The notes below the pieces were generated by a model. That model did not search any database. It saw only the letters and a list, made by a program, of their open reading frames with translations, and was not told the origin of the DNA. A stretch of DNA of 64,000 bases. It comes from CBDCUI01 sp965223115 (GTDB lineage: Bacteria; Pseudomonadota; Gammaproteobacteria; UBA4575). The stretch covers positions 2,294,001-2,358,000 of the forward strand of contig OZ244982.1 of NCBI GenBank assembly GCA_965223115.1. The letters run 5' to 3'. This document shows positions 18,134 to 27,984 of this stretch, piece by piece (the first letter of the stretch is position 1; each line of letters opens with the position of its first letter). The translations under genes and the position numbers were made by a program.

Positions 18134-19474
18134 TTAACTACTTAAGCTGCGAAGCAAGTTGATATAGTCATCACTTAGCCTTGAATCACTTTCACGTAAG
18201 CTCATAACCTTTCTGCATGCATGCAATACAGTAGTGTGGTCACGTCCACCAAAGGCATCACCAATCTCCGGTAGGCTATGGTTAGTTAATTCTTTTGCTA
18301 AAGACATTGCCATTTGTCGGGGTCGAGTTATAGATCGGCTACGACGTGCTGAAAGTAAGTCAGAGACACGAATTTTGTAATATTCAGCAACAGTTTTTTG
18401 AATATTATCGATAGTAATAAGCTTGTCTTGTAGAGCTAATAAGTCGTGTAAAGCATCTTTTGCAAAATCTAAAGTAATTGCTGAACCGGTAAATTGTGCA
18501 TTAGCTATTACGCGGCGTAGGGCACCTTCGAGTTCACGTATATTAGAGCGGATGCGTTTGCCTATGAAGAAGGCAACTTCACTTGGCAACGCTACATTTA
18601 ATAATTCAGCCTTACGTTGCATGATAGCTACACGGGTTTCTAATTCCGGTGGTTCAATAGACTGTGTTAACCCCCAGCCAAAACGAGATTTTAATCTTTC
18701 TTCTAGTCCATCTACTTCTTTTGGATAGCGGTCGCAAGTGAGGATAACTTGTCGTTGCCCTTCCAATAAGGTGTTGAAAGTATGGAAAAATTCTTCTTGA
18801 GAGCGTTCTTTACCAGCAAAAAATTGAATGTCATCAATTAATAGTGCATCGACAGAACGGTAGTAGCGTTTGAATTCGCTAATAGCATTGTGTTGTAAAG
18901 CTTTGACCATATCAGCAACAAAGCGTTCTGAGTGTAGATAAACGATTTTTACTGACGAATCATTTGCTAACATTTGATTGCCTATGGCATGTAGTAAATG
19001 AGTTTTGCCAAGCCCTACACCACCATAAATTAATAATGGATTGTAGGCGCCACCTGGATGACTAGCGACTTGTAAAGCAGCAGCTTTAGGTAATTGGTTA
19101 GATTTACCTTCAACAAAAGTATCAAAAGTAAAGTTAGGATTAAGATTGTGTGTGTATTGCTGAAGCTTAACTGCCGCAACTTCAGCATTTGTTGTTATTT
19201 GTTCTACTTTAGGTGACAAAATACTTTTTTCATTACTACCAATTTCTAAAACAACATGGTTTGTACTGGATCTGTTGTCAGCATAAATTAACTCGTCTAT
19301 ACGTTCTAAAAAGTGGTCCTGTACCCAATCTAAAACAAAACGATTGGGAGCGAGCAAAGTTACTTCACCATCATTCTCAATGGCATGTAATGGACGAATC
19401 CAAGTGTTAAGTTGTTGTTCAGTAAGCTCTGATTCAAGTTGATGTACACATGATTTCCAGAGAGAGCTTGTCAT
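18134..19474 (-). CDS. dnaA: Chromosomal replication initiator DnaA
   Basis: AAA+ initiator of 446 residues. Domain I starts with WKSCVHQLESELTEQQLNTW-like sequence. Domain III has Walker A GGVGLGKTH, Walker B LLIDDIQFFAGKERSQEEFF and the arginine-rich RLKSRFGWGL. Domain IV ends with the DnaA-box-binding signature GGRDHTTVLHACRK. It is first in the leftward dnaA-dnaN-recF-gyrB set and divergent from rpmH. Confidence 0.98.
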   Translation of the reverse strand: MTSSLWKSCVHQLESELTEQQLNTWIRPLHAIENDGEVTLLAPNRFVLDWVQDHFLERIDELIYADNRSSTNHVVLEIGSNEKSILSPKVEQITTNAEVAAVKLQQYTHNLNPNFTFDTFVEGKSNQLPKAAALQVASHPGGAYNPLLIYGGVGLGKTHLLHAIGNQMLANDSSVKIVYLHSERFVADMVKALQHNAISEFKRYYRSVDALLIDDIQFFAGKERSQEEFFHTFNTLLEGQRQVILTCDRYPKEVDGLEERLKSRFGWGLTQSIEPPELETRVAIMQRKAELLNVALPSEVAFFIGKRIRSNIRELEGALRRVIANAQFTGSAITLDFAKDALHDLLALQDKLITIDNIQKTVAEYYKIRVSDLLSARRSRSITRPRQMAMSLAKELTNHSLPEIGDAFGGRDHTTVLHACRKVMSLRESDSRLSDDYINLLRSLSS

Positions 19475-19584
19475 GCGTGAAACTCCAATATGCTTGTAAT
19501 TATTATAACTAGTGAAACTATGGGACCAACCAGTCTATCCAGTAATGGGATTGTTATCTACTGTTTAATATCCGACAATAGCCG

Positions 19585-19613
19585 TTGACAAATGTGATTA
19601 GCGCGACTATTTT
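19585..19613 (+). promoter_or_regulatory. Sigma70-type promoter of rpmH-rnpA
   Basis: A perfect -35 hexamer TTGACA (19585-19590), a 17-base spacer and the -10-like TATTTT (19608-19613), about 60 bases before the rpmH start. This is the strongest promoter match I noticed in the window, fitting a highly expressed ribosomal-protein gene. It lies in the dnaA-rpmH divergent gap. Confidence 0.7.
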
Positions 19614-19676
19614 TGCGCACCTTATTAAATCTTTTTCCTAAACCTTTAAAAGATAGAAAGTAAAGCTGGATAAATT

Positions 19677-19811
19677 GTGAAACGTACATATCAACCTAGT
19701 AATCTAAAACGCGCACGAACCCATGGCTTCAGAGCTAGAATGAAAACAAAAAGTGGTCGCGCAGTGATCAATGCTCGTCGTGCACGTGGTCGAGCACGTT
19801 TATGCCCATAA
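19677..19811 (+). CDS. rpmH: 50S ribosomal protein L34
   Basis: A 44-residue basic protein, MKRTYQPSNLKRARTHGF, continuing FRARMKTKSGRAV and ending RGRARLCP; unmistakable L34. It begins with GTG, with GGA six bases upstream. The tail (LCP) is slightly shorter than E. coli's LTVSK. It is followed after three bases by rnpA, the almost universal rpmH-rnpA pair. Confidence 0.97.
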   Translation: MKRTYQPSNLKRARTHGFRARMKTKSGRAVINARRARGRARLCP

Positions 19812-19814
19812 CGA

Positions 19815-20168
19815 TTGTCTATAGGCGACTATTCGTTTACACATCGTGAAAGGCTGCTTACAGCAAGCCAATTTCAAAGAGTTTTTGATCAGGCCAAGAA
19901 ATCAAGTAGCGATGTTTTTATCTTTTTATCTAGAGAAAATAATATTGGTTTTCCACGTTTAGGCATTATTGTTGCAAAACGAAATCTGAAACGTTCAGTG
20001 GATAGAAATTTAATTAAAAGGATCATTAGAGAAAGTTTTCGACTAAACAAAGCACGATTACCGGCTAATGATTTTATAATAATTGTAAGAAAGCCGATTA
20101 AAAAAGTGCAACGCGAGAAATTAAGCCAACAACTGAAAAATTATTGGAACATAAGCGGCATATCATGA
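19815..20168 (+). CDS. rnpA: Ribonuclease P protein component
   Basis: The protein cofactor of RNase P for tRNA 5' maturation; 117 residues from a TTG start. It shows FTHRERLLTASQFQRVF at the N-terminus and the RNA-binding RNR motif RNLIKRIIRESFR. It lies directly after rpmH, and its stop overlaps the yidD start (ATGA). Confidence 0.95.
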   Translation: MSIGDYSFTHRERLLTASQFQRVFDQAKKSSSDVFIFLSRENNIGFPRLGIIVAKRNLKRSVDRNLIKRIIRESFRLNKARLPANDFIIIVRKPIKKVQREKLSQQLKNYWNISGIS

Positions 20169-20407
20169 ATTCGTTTTTTAGCAAATTACTAATTTGTGTA
20201 ATTAAAGCATATCGCTTTTTATTAAGTCCTTGGATAGGAAACCATTGTCGTTTTTATCCTACATGTTCCGAGTACGCCATAGAGGCTGTACAAAGCTATG
20301 GTGTAATACAAGGCATTTGGCTGTCAATAAAGCGTTTAATGTGTTGTCATCCTTGGCATGAAGGAGGCGTAGACCTCGTTCCTAAAAAGAGCAAAGGTCA
20401 TGGATAA
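20165..20407 (+). CDS. yidD: Membrane protein insertion efficiency factor YidD
   Basis: An 80-residue protein with the YidD core YRFLLSPWIGNHCRFYPTCS and the CHPWHEGGVD motif. It is thought to help YidC insert membrane proteins. The ATG at 20165 overlaps the rnpA stop; an in-frame upstream ATG at 20144 would lie within rnpA and is unlikely. The 3' end overlaps yidC by eight bases. Confidence 0.95.
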   Translation: MNSFFSKLLICVIKAYRFLLSPWIGNHCRFYPTCSEYAIEAVQSYGVIQGIWLSIKRLMCCHPWHEGGVDLVPKKSKGHG

Positions 20408-22088
20408 CCAAAGATTTTTCCTATATATAGCTCTGGCTTTTTTACTGTATTTAATCTGGTTAACTTGGCAACAAGAACAAGCCCCACCAACACCTGTTGC
20501 GCAACAAACTGAAACGCAAGTTGTAGAGACAGATACATTGGATACACAAGATTTTGATGATATTCCAGATGCTTCAAATAATACGAACATAAGTCATGAA
20601 CCTATAGAAACAACTCATGTACAAAAGCAACTAACAAAAAGCCAACTAGTGCGTGTTAAAACCGATGTATTGGATTTGTTAATTGATACAAGAGGTGGCG
20701 ACATACGTGAACTTGATTTACCAACGTATCCAGTTTCTTTAGAAAAACAAGATCAACCGTTTCGGTTATTGTACAGTGAAGATCAAACTTATATTGCGCA
20801 ATCTGGGTTACGACACGACAAAGTCAATGGTGTTGTAAGAGCAGGTAAAGTAGCGCCCACTCACCATGAAATTTACTCTGCGGAACAAACCAATTATGAG
20901 TTAGCAAATGCGAAAGACAGCTTGCAAGTAAAGCTTAACTGGTCTGGTGATAATAATATACGTGTTGAAAAGATATACACTTTTTACCGTAACTCTTTTG
21001 TATTTGATGTTGTGCATAAGGTTTATAACCAAGGTAAAACAACATGGATTGGCCGGCAATATCAACAACTAAGACATAGTCCTATTCCTAGCACACGTAG
21101 TTGGTTACGGTTACCAACTTACACGGGTACGGCATATTACGACGGTGCCTATCACAAGCATTCTTTTGATGATATTCAAGAAGAACCTATCAATATGAGT
21201 GTTGTTGGTGGTTGGGTAGGTATGTTGCAACACTATTTTGTATCTGCGTGGATACCCAATGCAGAAGCAGAAAACAAGTTTTATAGCAAAGAGGTTAAAG
21301 CTGCTGGTGAGAAACAATATTTGATTGGTATGTTATCGCAAGCTAAAACTATACAACCAAATTCTAGTGCTGAGTTTAAAAGTAGACTTTTTGCTGGTCC
21401 CAAACTGCAACATCAAATGGAAAAGGTTGCGGAAGGGTTAGATTTAAGTGTTGACTACGGCATATTTTCGGTTTTGTCAAAACCTTTATTTTGGTTGCTA
21501 GAGTGGTTTCATAAAATAGTTGGTAACTGGGGTGTTGCAATTATCTTGGTCACTGTAGTGATTAAACTCTTATTTTATAAGTTATCTGAAACAAGTTATA
21601 AATCCATGGCGCGCATGCGCAAAATACAGCCCAGATTTCAAGCATTACGTGAGCGCTATGCAGATGATAAGTCGAAACTAAATCAAGCTGTGATGGAGAT
21701 GTATAAGAAAGAAAAAATCAATCCGCTTGGAGGGTGTTTACCAATTCTTGTACAGATGCCAGTATTTTTAGCGTTATATTGGGTGTTAGTCGAAAGCGTG
21801 GAATTACGTCAAGCACCATTTATATTTTGGATTCAGGATTTGTCTATTAAAGACCCCATTTTTGTATTACCACTGTTGATGGGAATCAGTATGTATATAC
21901 AATTTAAGTTGAATCCTACACCACCTGATCCAATGCAAGCCAAGGTGTTTGCTATGATGCCTATTATGATGACGGCATTTATGGCATTTTTCCCAGCAGG
22001 CTTAGTGTTGTATTGGTTAATGAACAATGTTTTGTCGATTGCACAGCAATACGTTATCACTAAGCGTATCGAAAAAGCTGCATATTAA
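20400..22088 (+). CDS. yidC: Membrane protein insertase YidC
   Basis: Inner-membrane insertase working alone or with SecYEG, 562 residues. It has an N-terminal anchor (about 6-22), a large periplasmic domain, then the conserved five-helix core from about 355 with NWGVAIILVTVVIKLLFYKL (the positively charged groove lies in this family's TM2), a cytoplasmic hairpin with ARMRKIQPRFQALRERYADD, and NPLGGCLPILVQMPVFLALY. Typical gram-negative form. It is part of the rpmH-rnpA-yidD-yidC-mnmE string. Confidence 0.97.
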   Translation: MDNQRFFLYIALAFLLYLIWLTWQQEQAPPTPVAQQTETQVVETDTLDTQDFDDIPDASNNTNISHEPIETTHVQKQLTKSQLVRVKTDVLDLLIDTRGGDIRELDLPTYPVSLEKQDQPFRLLYSEDQTYIAQSGLRHDKVNGVVRAGKVAPTHHEIYSAEQTNYELANAKDSLQVKLNWSGDNNIRVEKIYTFYRNSFVFDVVHKVYNQGKTTWIGRQYQQLRHSPIPSTRSWLRLPTYTGTAYYDGAYHKHSFDDIQEEPINMSVVGGWVGMLQHYFVSAWIPNAEAENKFYSKEVKAAGEKQYLIGMLSQAKTIQPNSSAEFKSRLFAGPKLQHQMEKVAEGLDLSVDYGIFSVLSKPLFWLLEWFHKIVGNWGVAIILVTVVIKLLFYKLSETSYKSMARMRKIQPRFQALRERYADDKSKLNQAVMEMYKKEKINPLGGCLPILVQMPVFLALYWVLVESVELRQAPFIFWIQDLSIKDPIFVLPLLMGISMYIQFKLNPTPPDPMQAKVFAMMPIMMTAFMAFFPAGLVLYWLMNNVLSIAQQYVITKRIEKAAY

Positions 22089-22118
22089 CCGTTTTTAATT
22101 GGCCAAGGGCGTTTAGCT

Positions 22119-23459
22119 ATGCCCAATAAAATACAACAGCAAGAACCAATCTACGCACTGGCTACAGCTACAGGACGTAGCGCACTTGCCATTGTGCGTT
22201 TATCTGGCCAAGCTAGTTTAAACCTTGCAAATAAAATCACACACAAAAACCTAACGGCTCGAAAAGCAAGCCTTACAAATTTTTATGATCTGAAAGGAGA
22301 GGCTTTTGATAAGGGTTTAGCAATTTATTTTCAAGCACCTGCATCTTTTACAGGTGAAGATGTGGTTGAGTTTCATTGTCATGGTAATCCGATAATTGTA
22401 GAGCTTTTATTGAGCACTTTATGTAGTTATGGCGCAAGATTAGCTACAGCAGGTGAATTTAGTTTGCGAGCGTTTTTAAATAATAAAATTGATCTAGCTC
22501 AAGCGGAGGCTATTGCGGATATCATCAGCAGCACGACGGAGCAGGGCTTACGCACTGCCACGCGCTCACTGCAAGGCGTGTTTTCAGAACGCATTCAAAA
22601 AATATTAGATGCTTTAATTATTATTCGAACCAACATAGAAGCACATCTAGATTTTCCAGATGAAGAAATTGAAACAAAACAACTTGAAGAAATAGAAAAT
22701 AAATTAGATAAACTAAATGTAAAGCTAACGGAATTGTTTCAACAAGCTCAACAAGGCGAAAGACTACATACGGGTGCTACGATTGCTATTGCAGGTAAAC
22801 CGAATGCAGGTAAATCCAGCTTGCTTAATACATTAGCCCAGAATGAAGTTGCTATTGTTACAGAAATTCCCGGCACTACTCGTGACGCACTGAGTGCAGA
22901 TATTAATATAGAAGGTATACCAGTGCATCTGATTGATACAGCGGGTATACGATCAACAAAAGATATTATCGAGGCAGAAGGTATTGCCCGAGCACAACAA
23001 GCCTTGAAACAGGCCGATATTATTTTATGGTTAGTGGACGTGACACAAAAAAACCAAGAGCAAAATATTCCCAATGATGTTGATAAAAGCAAAGTTATTT
23101 ATGTGTATAACAAGATTGATCTTGTAAATGAAAAAACGCTAGTAGGCACTAATACAATTTATATCTCGCTTAAAACAGGTTCGGGTGTGTCGGAATTGCT
23201 TGAGTTAATTGCCAGGCGTTTAAATAAGTATGAGCAAAGTGAAGCTCCATTTCTAGCAAGACGGCGACATCTAGTTGCGTTGCAGCAGGCACAAGATAGT
23301 ATTAGGCAGGCACTTACACAGCTTAAGCTTGCATCTAATTTAGAGCTAATAGCAGAAGACCTACGAATAGCCCAACAATATTTAGGGGAGATTACAGGTG
23401 AATTTACTTCCGATGATTTGTTAGGAGTTATTTTCAGTGAATTTTGTCTTGGTAAATAA
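22119..23459 (+). CDS. mnmE: tRNA modification GTPase MnmE
   Basis: With MnmG it installs the cmnm5 group on wobble uridine 34 of certain tRNAs. The N-terminal folate-binding domain has TPSG-like features and FTGEDVVEFHCHGN; the G domain has GKPNAGKS (226-233), DTAG (273-276) and NKID (331-334); the C-terminal active Cys443 sits in FCLGK. The length of 446 residues is slightly shorter than in E. coli. Confidence 0.97.
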   Translation: MPNKIQQQEPIYALATATGRSALAIVRLSGQASLNLANKITHKNLTARKASLTNFYDLKGEAFDKGLAIYFQAPASFTGEDVVEFHCHGNPIIVELLLSTLCSYGARLATAGEFSLRAFLNNKIDLAQAEAIADIISSTTEQGLRTATRSLQGVFSERIQKILDALIIIRTNIEAHLDFPDEEIETKQLEEIENKLDKLNVKLTELFQQAQQGERLHTGATIAIAGKPNAGKSSLLNTLAQNEVAIVTEIPGTTRDALSADINIEGIPVHLIDTAGIRSTKDIIEAEGIARAQQALKQADIILWLVDVTQKNQEQNIPNDVDKSKVIYVYNKIDLVNEKTLVGTNTIYISLKTGSGVSELLELIARRLNKYEQSEAPFLARRRHLVALQQAQDSIRQALTQLKLASNLELIAEDLRIAQQYLGEITGEFTSDDLLGVIFSEFCLGK

Positions 23460-23541
23460 AATAAATGTAAATAATGTTTAGTAGTCGAGCTAGACAGCAT
23501 TTGCCAGTACAATAGCGCCTAAAAATTAAACAAATTAGCCA

Positions 23542-25434
23542 ATGAAAAGTAGTAATCAACAATTTGATGTCATCATAATCGGTGGTGGTCATGCTGGTAC
23601 CGAAGCGGCGCTAGTTGCAGCACGTATGGGCTGTTCCACGTTATTGATTACGCACAATATTGAAACCATAGGTCAAATGAGTTGCAATCCCGCTATAGGC
23701 GGTATTGGTAAAAGTCATCTTGTTAAAGAGATAGATGCTATGGGTGGTGCCATGGCACTGGCAGCTGATCACGGCGGCATTCAATTTCGCATTCTTAATT
23801 CACGTAAAGGGCCTGCAGTGCGTGCAACTCGTGCGCAGGCGGATCGAATGCTTTATAAAGCCGCGATACGGGCACGAGTGGAAAACCAAAAAAATTTAAA
23901 AATCTTTCAACAGGCAGTTGATGATTTAATTTTAGAAAAAGATCAAATTCAAGGTGTTATAACACAAAGTGGTTTGAGGTTTTATGCGCAAGCTATAGTG
24001 CTAACAACAGGCACTTTTTTGGGCGGTAAAATTCATGTTGGGGATATTAGTTATGCAGCTGGACGAGCAGGGGATCCGCCCTCGCAAAGGTTGGCGCAAC
24101 GCTTACGTGAAATGCCATTTCGCGTAGGTAGACTAAAAACCGGTACACCACCACGTATAGATGGACGCAGTATTGATTATACACAGACTATAGAACAACC
24201 TGGTGATAAACCTACACCTGTGTTTTCGATTATGGGGAATAACGACCTTCATCCTAAACAGGTAAGTTGTCATATCACCTATACCAATGAAAACACACAC
24301 GATATCATTCGCAACGACTTGCATTTGTCGCCAATGTTTAACGGCAACATCGACAGTATTGGACCACGTTACTGTCCATCAATAGAAGATAAGATAACTC
24401 GTTTTGCTGACCGCAATCAGCATCAAATTTTTATTGAACCGGAAGGTCTGCAAACACATGAAGTTTATCCAAATGGTATTTCGACCAGCCTGCCATATGA
24501 AACACAGAGTAATTTTATTCGTTCTATTAAAGGATTTGAAAATGCACATATCACACGTCCTGGCTATGCCATAGAGTATGATTTCTTTGATCCAAGAGAT
24601 TTGTATGCAAGTCTGCAGACTAAAGCAATTAAGGGCTTGTACTTCGCCGGCCAAATTAATGGCACTACTGGATATGAAGAAGCAGCAGCACAAGGTCTAG
24701 TGGCAGGTATTAATGCTGCCCGGCAAGTGCAACAAAAAGAAGCTTGGATTGCTAAGCGTAATGAGGCCTACATAGGGGTGATGATTGATGACCTCGTGAC
24801 GCGGGGCACGATCGAACCATATAGAATGTTTACCAGCCGCGCAGAATTTCGTTTATTGTTACGCCAAGACAATGCGGATTTGCGCCTAAGCGAGAAAGCA
24901 CATGATCTAGGTTGTTTGCCTGATGCTCAATGGCAGACGTTTGTTAATAAACGTGATTCCATAGAGAAGTGTATTCAACAGCTGAAAGATATGTATATTC
25001 AGCCTAATAAAATTGAGGCTACATTGAGTAAACAACTTTTGGGCGCGGATCTTAAGCGTGAATATAGTTTGTATGATTTATTGCGCCGCCCAGATGTAAG
25101 TTTGCAAAATCTTAAACAACTTAGTTCACATGAGTTGGGCTGCGTTGCAGAAGATGTAGCTGAACAAGTTGAGATTCAAGCTAAATATGCAGGCTACATT
25201 GAACGTCAAGAAGCACAAGTACAGCGCTTGATGCAACAAGAGCATGTTCGGTTACCCAAAGACTTGGATTATTCAACTGTAATTGGGCTATCCAATGAGG
25301 CCAAGCAAAAATTATTGCAGATACGTCCGCTCACAATAGGACAGGCGGCAAGAATATCGGGTATAACGCCTTCGGCAATTTCTCTGTTGTTAGTTCATTT
25401 AAAAGCAGAAGAAATAGCTAAACAAAGCGCTTAG
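23542..25434 (+). CDS. mnmG: tRNA uridine-5-carboxymethylaminomethyl(34) synthesis enzyme MnmG
   Basis: The FAD-dependent partner of MnmE, 630 residues. The dinucleotide-binding motif is IIGGGHAGTEAA (about 11-22). Others are GGIGKSHLVKEIDAMGG, RLKTGTPPRIDGRSI, GYAIEYDFFDPRDL and GQINGTTGYEEAAAQG. It lies between mnmE and rsmG in the usual gid order near the origin. Confidence 0.98.
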   Translation: MKSSNQQFDVIIIGGGHAGTEAALVAARMGCSTLLITHNIETIGQMSCNPAIGGIGKSHLVKEIDAMGGAMALAADHGGIQFRILNSRKGPAVRATRAQADRMLYKAAIRARVENQKNLKIFQQAVDDLILEKDQIQGVITQSGLRFYAQAIVLTTGTFLGGKIHVGDISYAAGRAGDPPSQRLAQRLREMPFRVGRLKTGTPPRIDGRSIDYTQTIEQPGDKPTPVFSIMGNNDLHPKQVSCHITYTNENTHDIIRNDLHLSPMFNGNIDSIGPRYCPSIEDKITRFADRNQHQIFIEPEGLQTHEVYPNGISTSLPYETQSNFIRSIKGFENAHITRPGYAIEYDFFDPRDLYASLQTKAIKGLYFAGQINGTTGYEEAAAQGLVAGINAARQVQQKEAWIAKRNEAYIGVMIDDLVTRGTIEPYRMFTSRAEFRLLLRQDNADLRLSEKAHDLGCLPDAQWQTFVNKRDSIEKCIQQLKDMYIQPNKIEATLSKQLLGADLKREYSLYDLLRRPDVSLQNLKQLSSHELGCVAEDVAEQVEIQAKYAGYIERQEAQVQRLMQQEHVRLPKDLDYSTVIGLSNEAKQKLLQIRPLTIGQAARISGITPSAISLLLVHLKAEEIAKQSA

Positions 25435-25470
25435 CATATTAAAATATTGCTACTTATAGGCTGTAGCGTA

Positions 25471-26097
25471 ATGAATAGTGTACATTTGCTTAACAGCGGT
25501 TTAAAGCAATTACATATAGATGTAGATCAAAGCTGTATAGATACGCTTATACAGTTTGTTGAATTACTAAAGAAATGGAATAAAGCTTATAATTTATCTT
25601 CAATTGAAGATACAGCAGAAATAATAAGTAAGCATATTTTAGACAGCTTGTCTGTTGTACCGTATCTTAAAGGCCATTACATTATCGATGTGGGTAGTGG
25701 TGCGGGGTTGCCAGGCATCCCTCTGGCAATTATGTGTAAGGATAAAGAATTTATATTAATGGATGCGAATGCAAAAAAAACTCGCTTTATCCAACAATGT
25801 TGCATTGAAATTGAGTTGAAAAATGTGCAGGTCATTCATCAGCGGGTAGAGTTGTATAAGCCAACAACAGAGTTTGATACAGTGGTTAGCAGAGCTTATG
25901 CAGCAAGCGATAAATTTTTTACAACGACGCAGCATTTGACTACACATGGGCAGTTTATATTAATGTTAGGCAAACAAAGCACATTGCAAAATTTGCCAAA
26001 TAATATGCAGCAAATAAAAGTGTATCCAGTAGAAATCCCCTATCTTAACGCTAGTCGGCATATAGCGATTGCAACGAACAAGTGCGCAAATGGCTAG
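25471..26097 (+). CDS. rsmG: 16S rRNA (guanine527-N7)-methyltransferase RsmG
   Basis: SAM-dependent methyltransferase of 208 residues with motif I IDVGSGAGLPGIPLA and the family's KWNKAYNLSSI region near the N-terminus. I use the ATG at 25471, close to the usual length; an in-frame TTG at 25447 would add eight residues with no better ribosome site. Its last eight bases overlap parA. Confidence 0.95.
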   Translation: MNSVHLLNSGLKQLHIDVDQSCIDTLIQFVELLKKWNKAYNLSSIEDTAEIISKHILDSLSVVPYLKGHYIIDVGSGAGLPGIPLAIMCKDKEFILMDANAKKTRFIQQCCIEIELKNVQVIHQRVELYKPTTEFDTVVSRAYAASDKFFTTTQHLTTHGQFILMLGKQSTLQNLPNNMQQIKVYPVEIPYLNASRHIAIATNKCANG

Positions 26098-26893
26098 AAC
26101 CATTTCTATTACCAATCAAAAAGGTGGTGTGGGTAAAACAACTACCACGGTAAATCTGGCTGCCTCCATGGCTGCTACTAAACGCAGTGTATTGCTGATC
26201 GATCTGGATCCACAAGGCAATGCCACTATGGGTTCCGGGGTGGATAAACGCACTGTGGAAAAAACCACAGCTGATATTCTTTTAGGACAAGCATTTGCAA
26301 GTGACTGCATAGTTTATAACAGCAAGGGAGGTTATGACCTTATACCAGGTAATGAACAACTCACCGCTGCTGAGGTTAAGTTGTTAGAAGTTAATGGACG
26401 TGAATTCAAGTTACGCAAAGCCCTTCAGGAATTGAATGATAAATATGATTATATTTTTATTGACAGTCCGCCTTCATTGAATATGCTGACAGTCAATGGT
26501 TTAGTGGCCGCTGATAGTGTCATTATTCCAACTCAGTGCGAGTACTATGCGCTAGAAGGACTTTCAGCGCTTACTCAAACAATCGAACGTATTCGCATGA
26601 CGGCTAATCCAGGGTTGAATATAGAGGGTGTATTACGAACCATGTTTGATCCACGTAATAATCTAGCCAACGATGTTTCCACACAACTTGTTTCACATTT
26701 TGGTGATTATGTATATCGCACCATAATCCCGCGTAATGTCACATTGGCAGAAGCTCCAAGCCATGGCTTACCAGTGCTACTATACGATAAGCGCTCAAGA
26801 GGAGCGTTGGCCTATTTGGCTTTAGCAGGTGAGATGTTAAGGCGTAATGAAGAACAAACTAATAAAGTTATGCCACGAGTAAACGCAAACTAA
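26090..26893 (+). CDS. parA: Chromosome partitioning ATPase ParA (Soj)
   Basis: A deviant-Walker ATPase of 267 residues that drives origin segregation with ParB. It begins MARTISITNQKGGVGKTT, has the LLIDLDPQGNATMGSG motif and DYIFIDSPPSLN. I chose the ATG at 26090, which overlaps the rsmG stop; an earlier ATG at 26069 would lie wholly inside rsmG. It is followed by parB after 19 bases. Confidence 0.97.
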   Translation: MARTISITNQKGGVGKTTTTVNLAASMAATKRSVLLIDLDPQGNATMGSGVDKRTVEKTTADILLGQAFASDCIVYNSKGGYDLIPGNEQLTAAEVKLLEVNGREFKLRKALQELNDKYDYIFIDSPPSLNMLTVNGLVAADSVIIPTQCEYYALEGLSALTQTIERIRMTANPGLNIEGVLRTMFDPRNNLANDVSTQLVSHFGDYVYRTIIPRNVTLAEAPSHGLPVLLYDKRSRGALAYLALAGEMLRRNEEQTNKVMPRVNAN

Positions 26894-26912
26894 CACAGCG
26901 TATTTAATTATT

Positions 26913-27791
26913 ATGTCGAAGAAAAAACGTGGTTTAGGGGCTTTAGGTGTTGATGTTTTGCTAAGTGCAACAGATACACAAACCCCAGTCGATCAAGCCC
27001 TTGATAAATCCTTGCAGCAACTGCCCATTGAAGCCATACGACAAAGCCCTTATCAACCCAGACAAATAATGGAACCCGATGCCTTGAATGCCTTGGCTGA
27101 ATCCATTCGTAAGCAAGGGGTGGTACAGCCCATTGTAGTACGCAAAGTTAATAATGAATATGAATTGATAGCAGGTGAGCGCAGATGGCGTGCGGCTCAA
27201 CAAGCAAATCTTGCCGAAATTCCCGCAGTAATTAAAGAGGTTAATGACCAAGAAGCTGCGGCGATAGCTTTAATAGAAAATTTGCAACGCGAAGATCTAA
27301 ATGCGCTTGAAGAAGCACAAGCTTTTGCAAATCTAATCGATAATTTTAACCTTACTCACCAGGAGGTTGGAGATGCAGTGGGGCGTTCTCGTACAGCAGT
27401 CAGCAATAGTTTGCGTTTGTTGGCGTTAGCGGAGCAGGTTAAAGATATGTTGAGCCGAAGCTTGATCGAAATGGGACATGCGCGCGCACTGTTGGGTCTA
27501 AATGAAACACAACAAGTGAATTGCGCACGCACTATAGTGAAAAAGCAGCTTTCTGTGCGCGCAACTGAAGCTTTAGTTAAGCAAATTCAGCAAAAAGGCA
27601 CTAAACTTGATCGTGCGGTAAGTCATCATGACCCAGATATTTTGCGTATGGAGCAAAAGTTATCCGATAAATTAGGCAGTAACACTACTATACAACATAC
27701 TCAAAATGGTAATGGCCGTATACAAATTCGCTATGCCAGCTTAGATGAGTTCGAGGGAATCGTAGAAAAATTATTAGGTAAATCTAAATAG
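26913..27791 (+). CDS. parB: Chromosome partitioning protein ParB (Spo0J)
   Basis: A parS-binding CTPase clamp of 292 residues. It starts MSKKKRGLGALGVDVLL, has the P-motif region NEYELIAGERRWRAAQ with GERRWRA (CTP binding), ALIENLQREDLN, a helix-turn-helix ending RSRTAVSNSLRLL, and a C-terminal dimer domain. The two parS sites in recF are the visible targets. A 193-base gap follows before atpI, with no gene. Confidence 0.97.
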   Translation: MSKKKRGLGALGVDVLLSATDTQTPVDQALDKSLQQLPIEAIRQSPYQPRQIMEPDALNALAESIRKQGVVQPIVVRKVNNEYELIAGERRWRAAQQANLAEIPAVIKEVNDQEAAAIALIENLQREDLNALEEAQAFANLIDNFNLTHQEVGDAVGRSRTAVSNSLRLLALAEQVKDMLSRSLIEMGHARALLGLNETQQVNCARTIVKKQLSVRATEALVKQIQQKGTKLDRAVSHHDPDILRMEQKLSDKLGSNTTIQHTQNGNGRIQIRYASLDEFEGIVEKLLGKSK

Positions 27792-27984
27792 GTAGATTTT
27801 GTACTTTGAGGGTATAAAACAATATTCATATTCTATTGAGATTTTACTACCTAAATTCTATACTGCTAACATCAGCGAAAGATGATGAATTAGCCAATTA
27901 TCAAGTAGAAAAACAGAGAGCGTAATCGGGGTCATTTCAGTAATACATTTGCTGTAGACCTGAACCATAACAATAAATTTAACA

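Noticed and set aside
19475..19676. dnaA-rpmH gap as the main oriC
   Set aside because: Only degenerate boxes (for example TTATCTACT); the dnaA-dnaN gap has two perfect ones. Kept as an alternative only.
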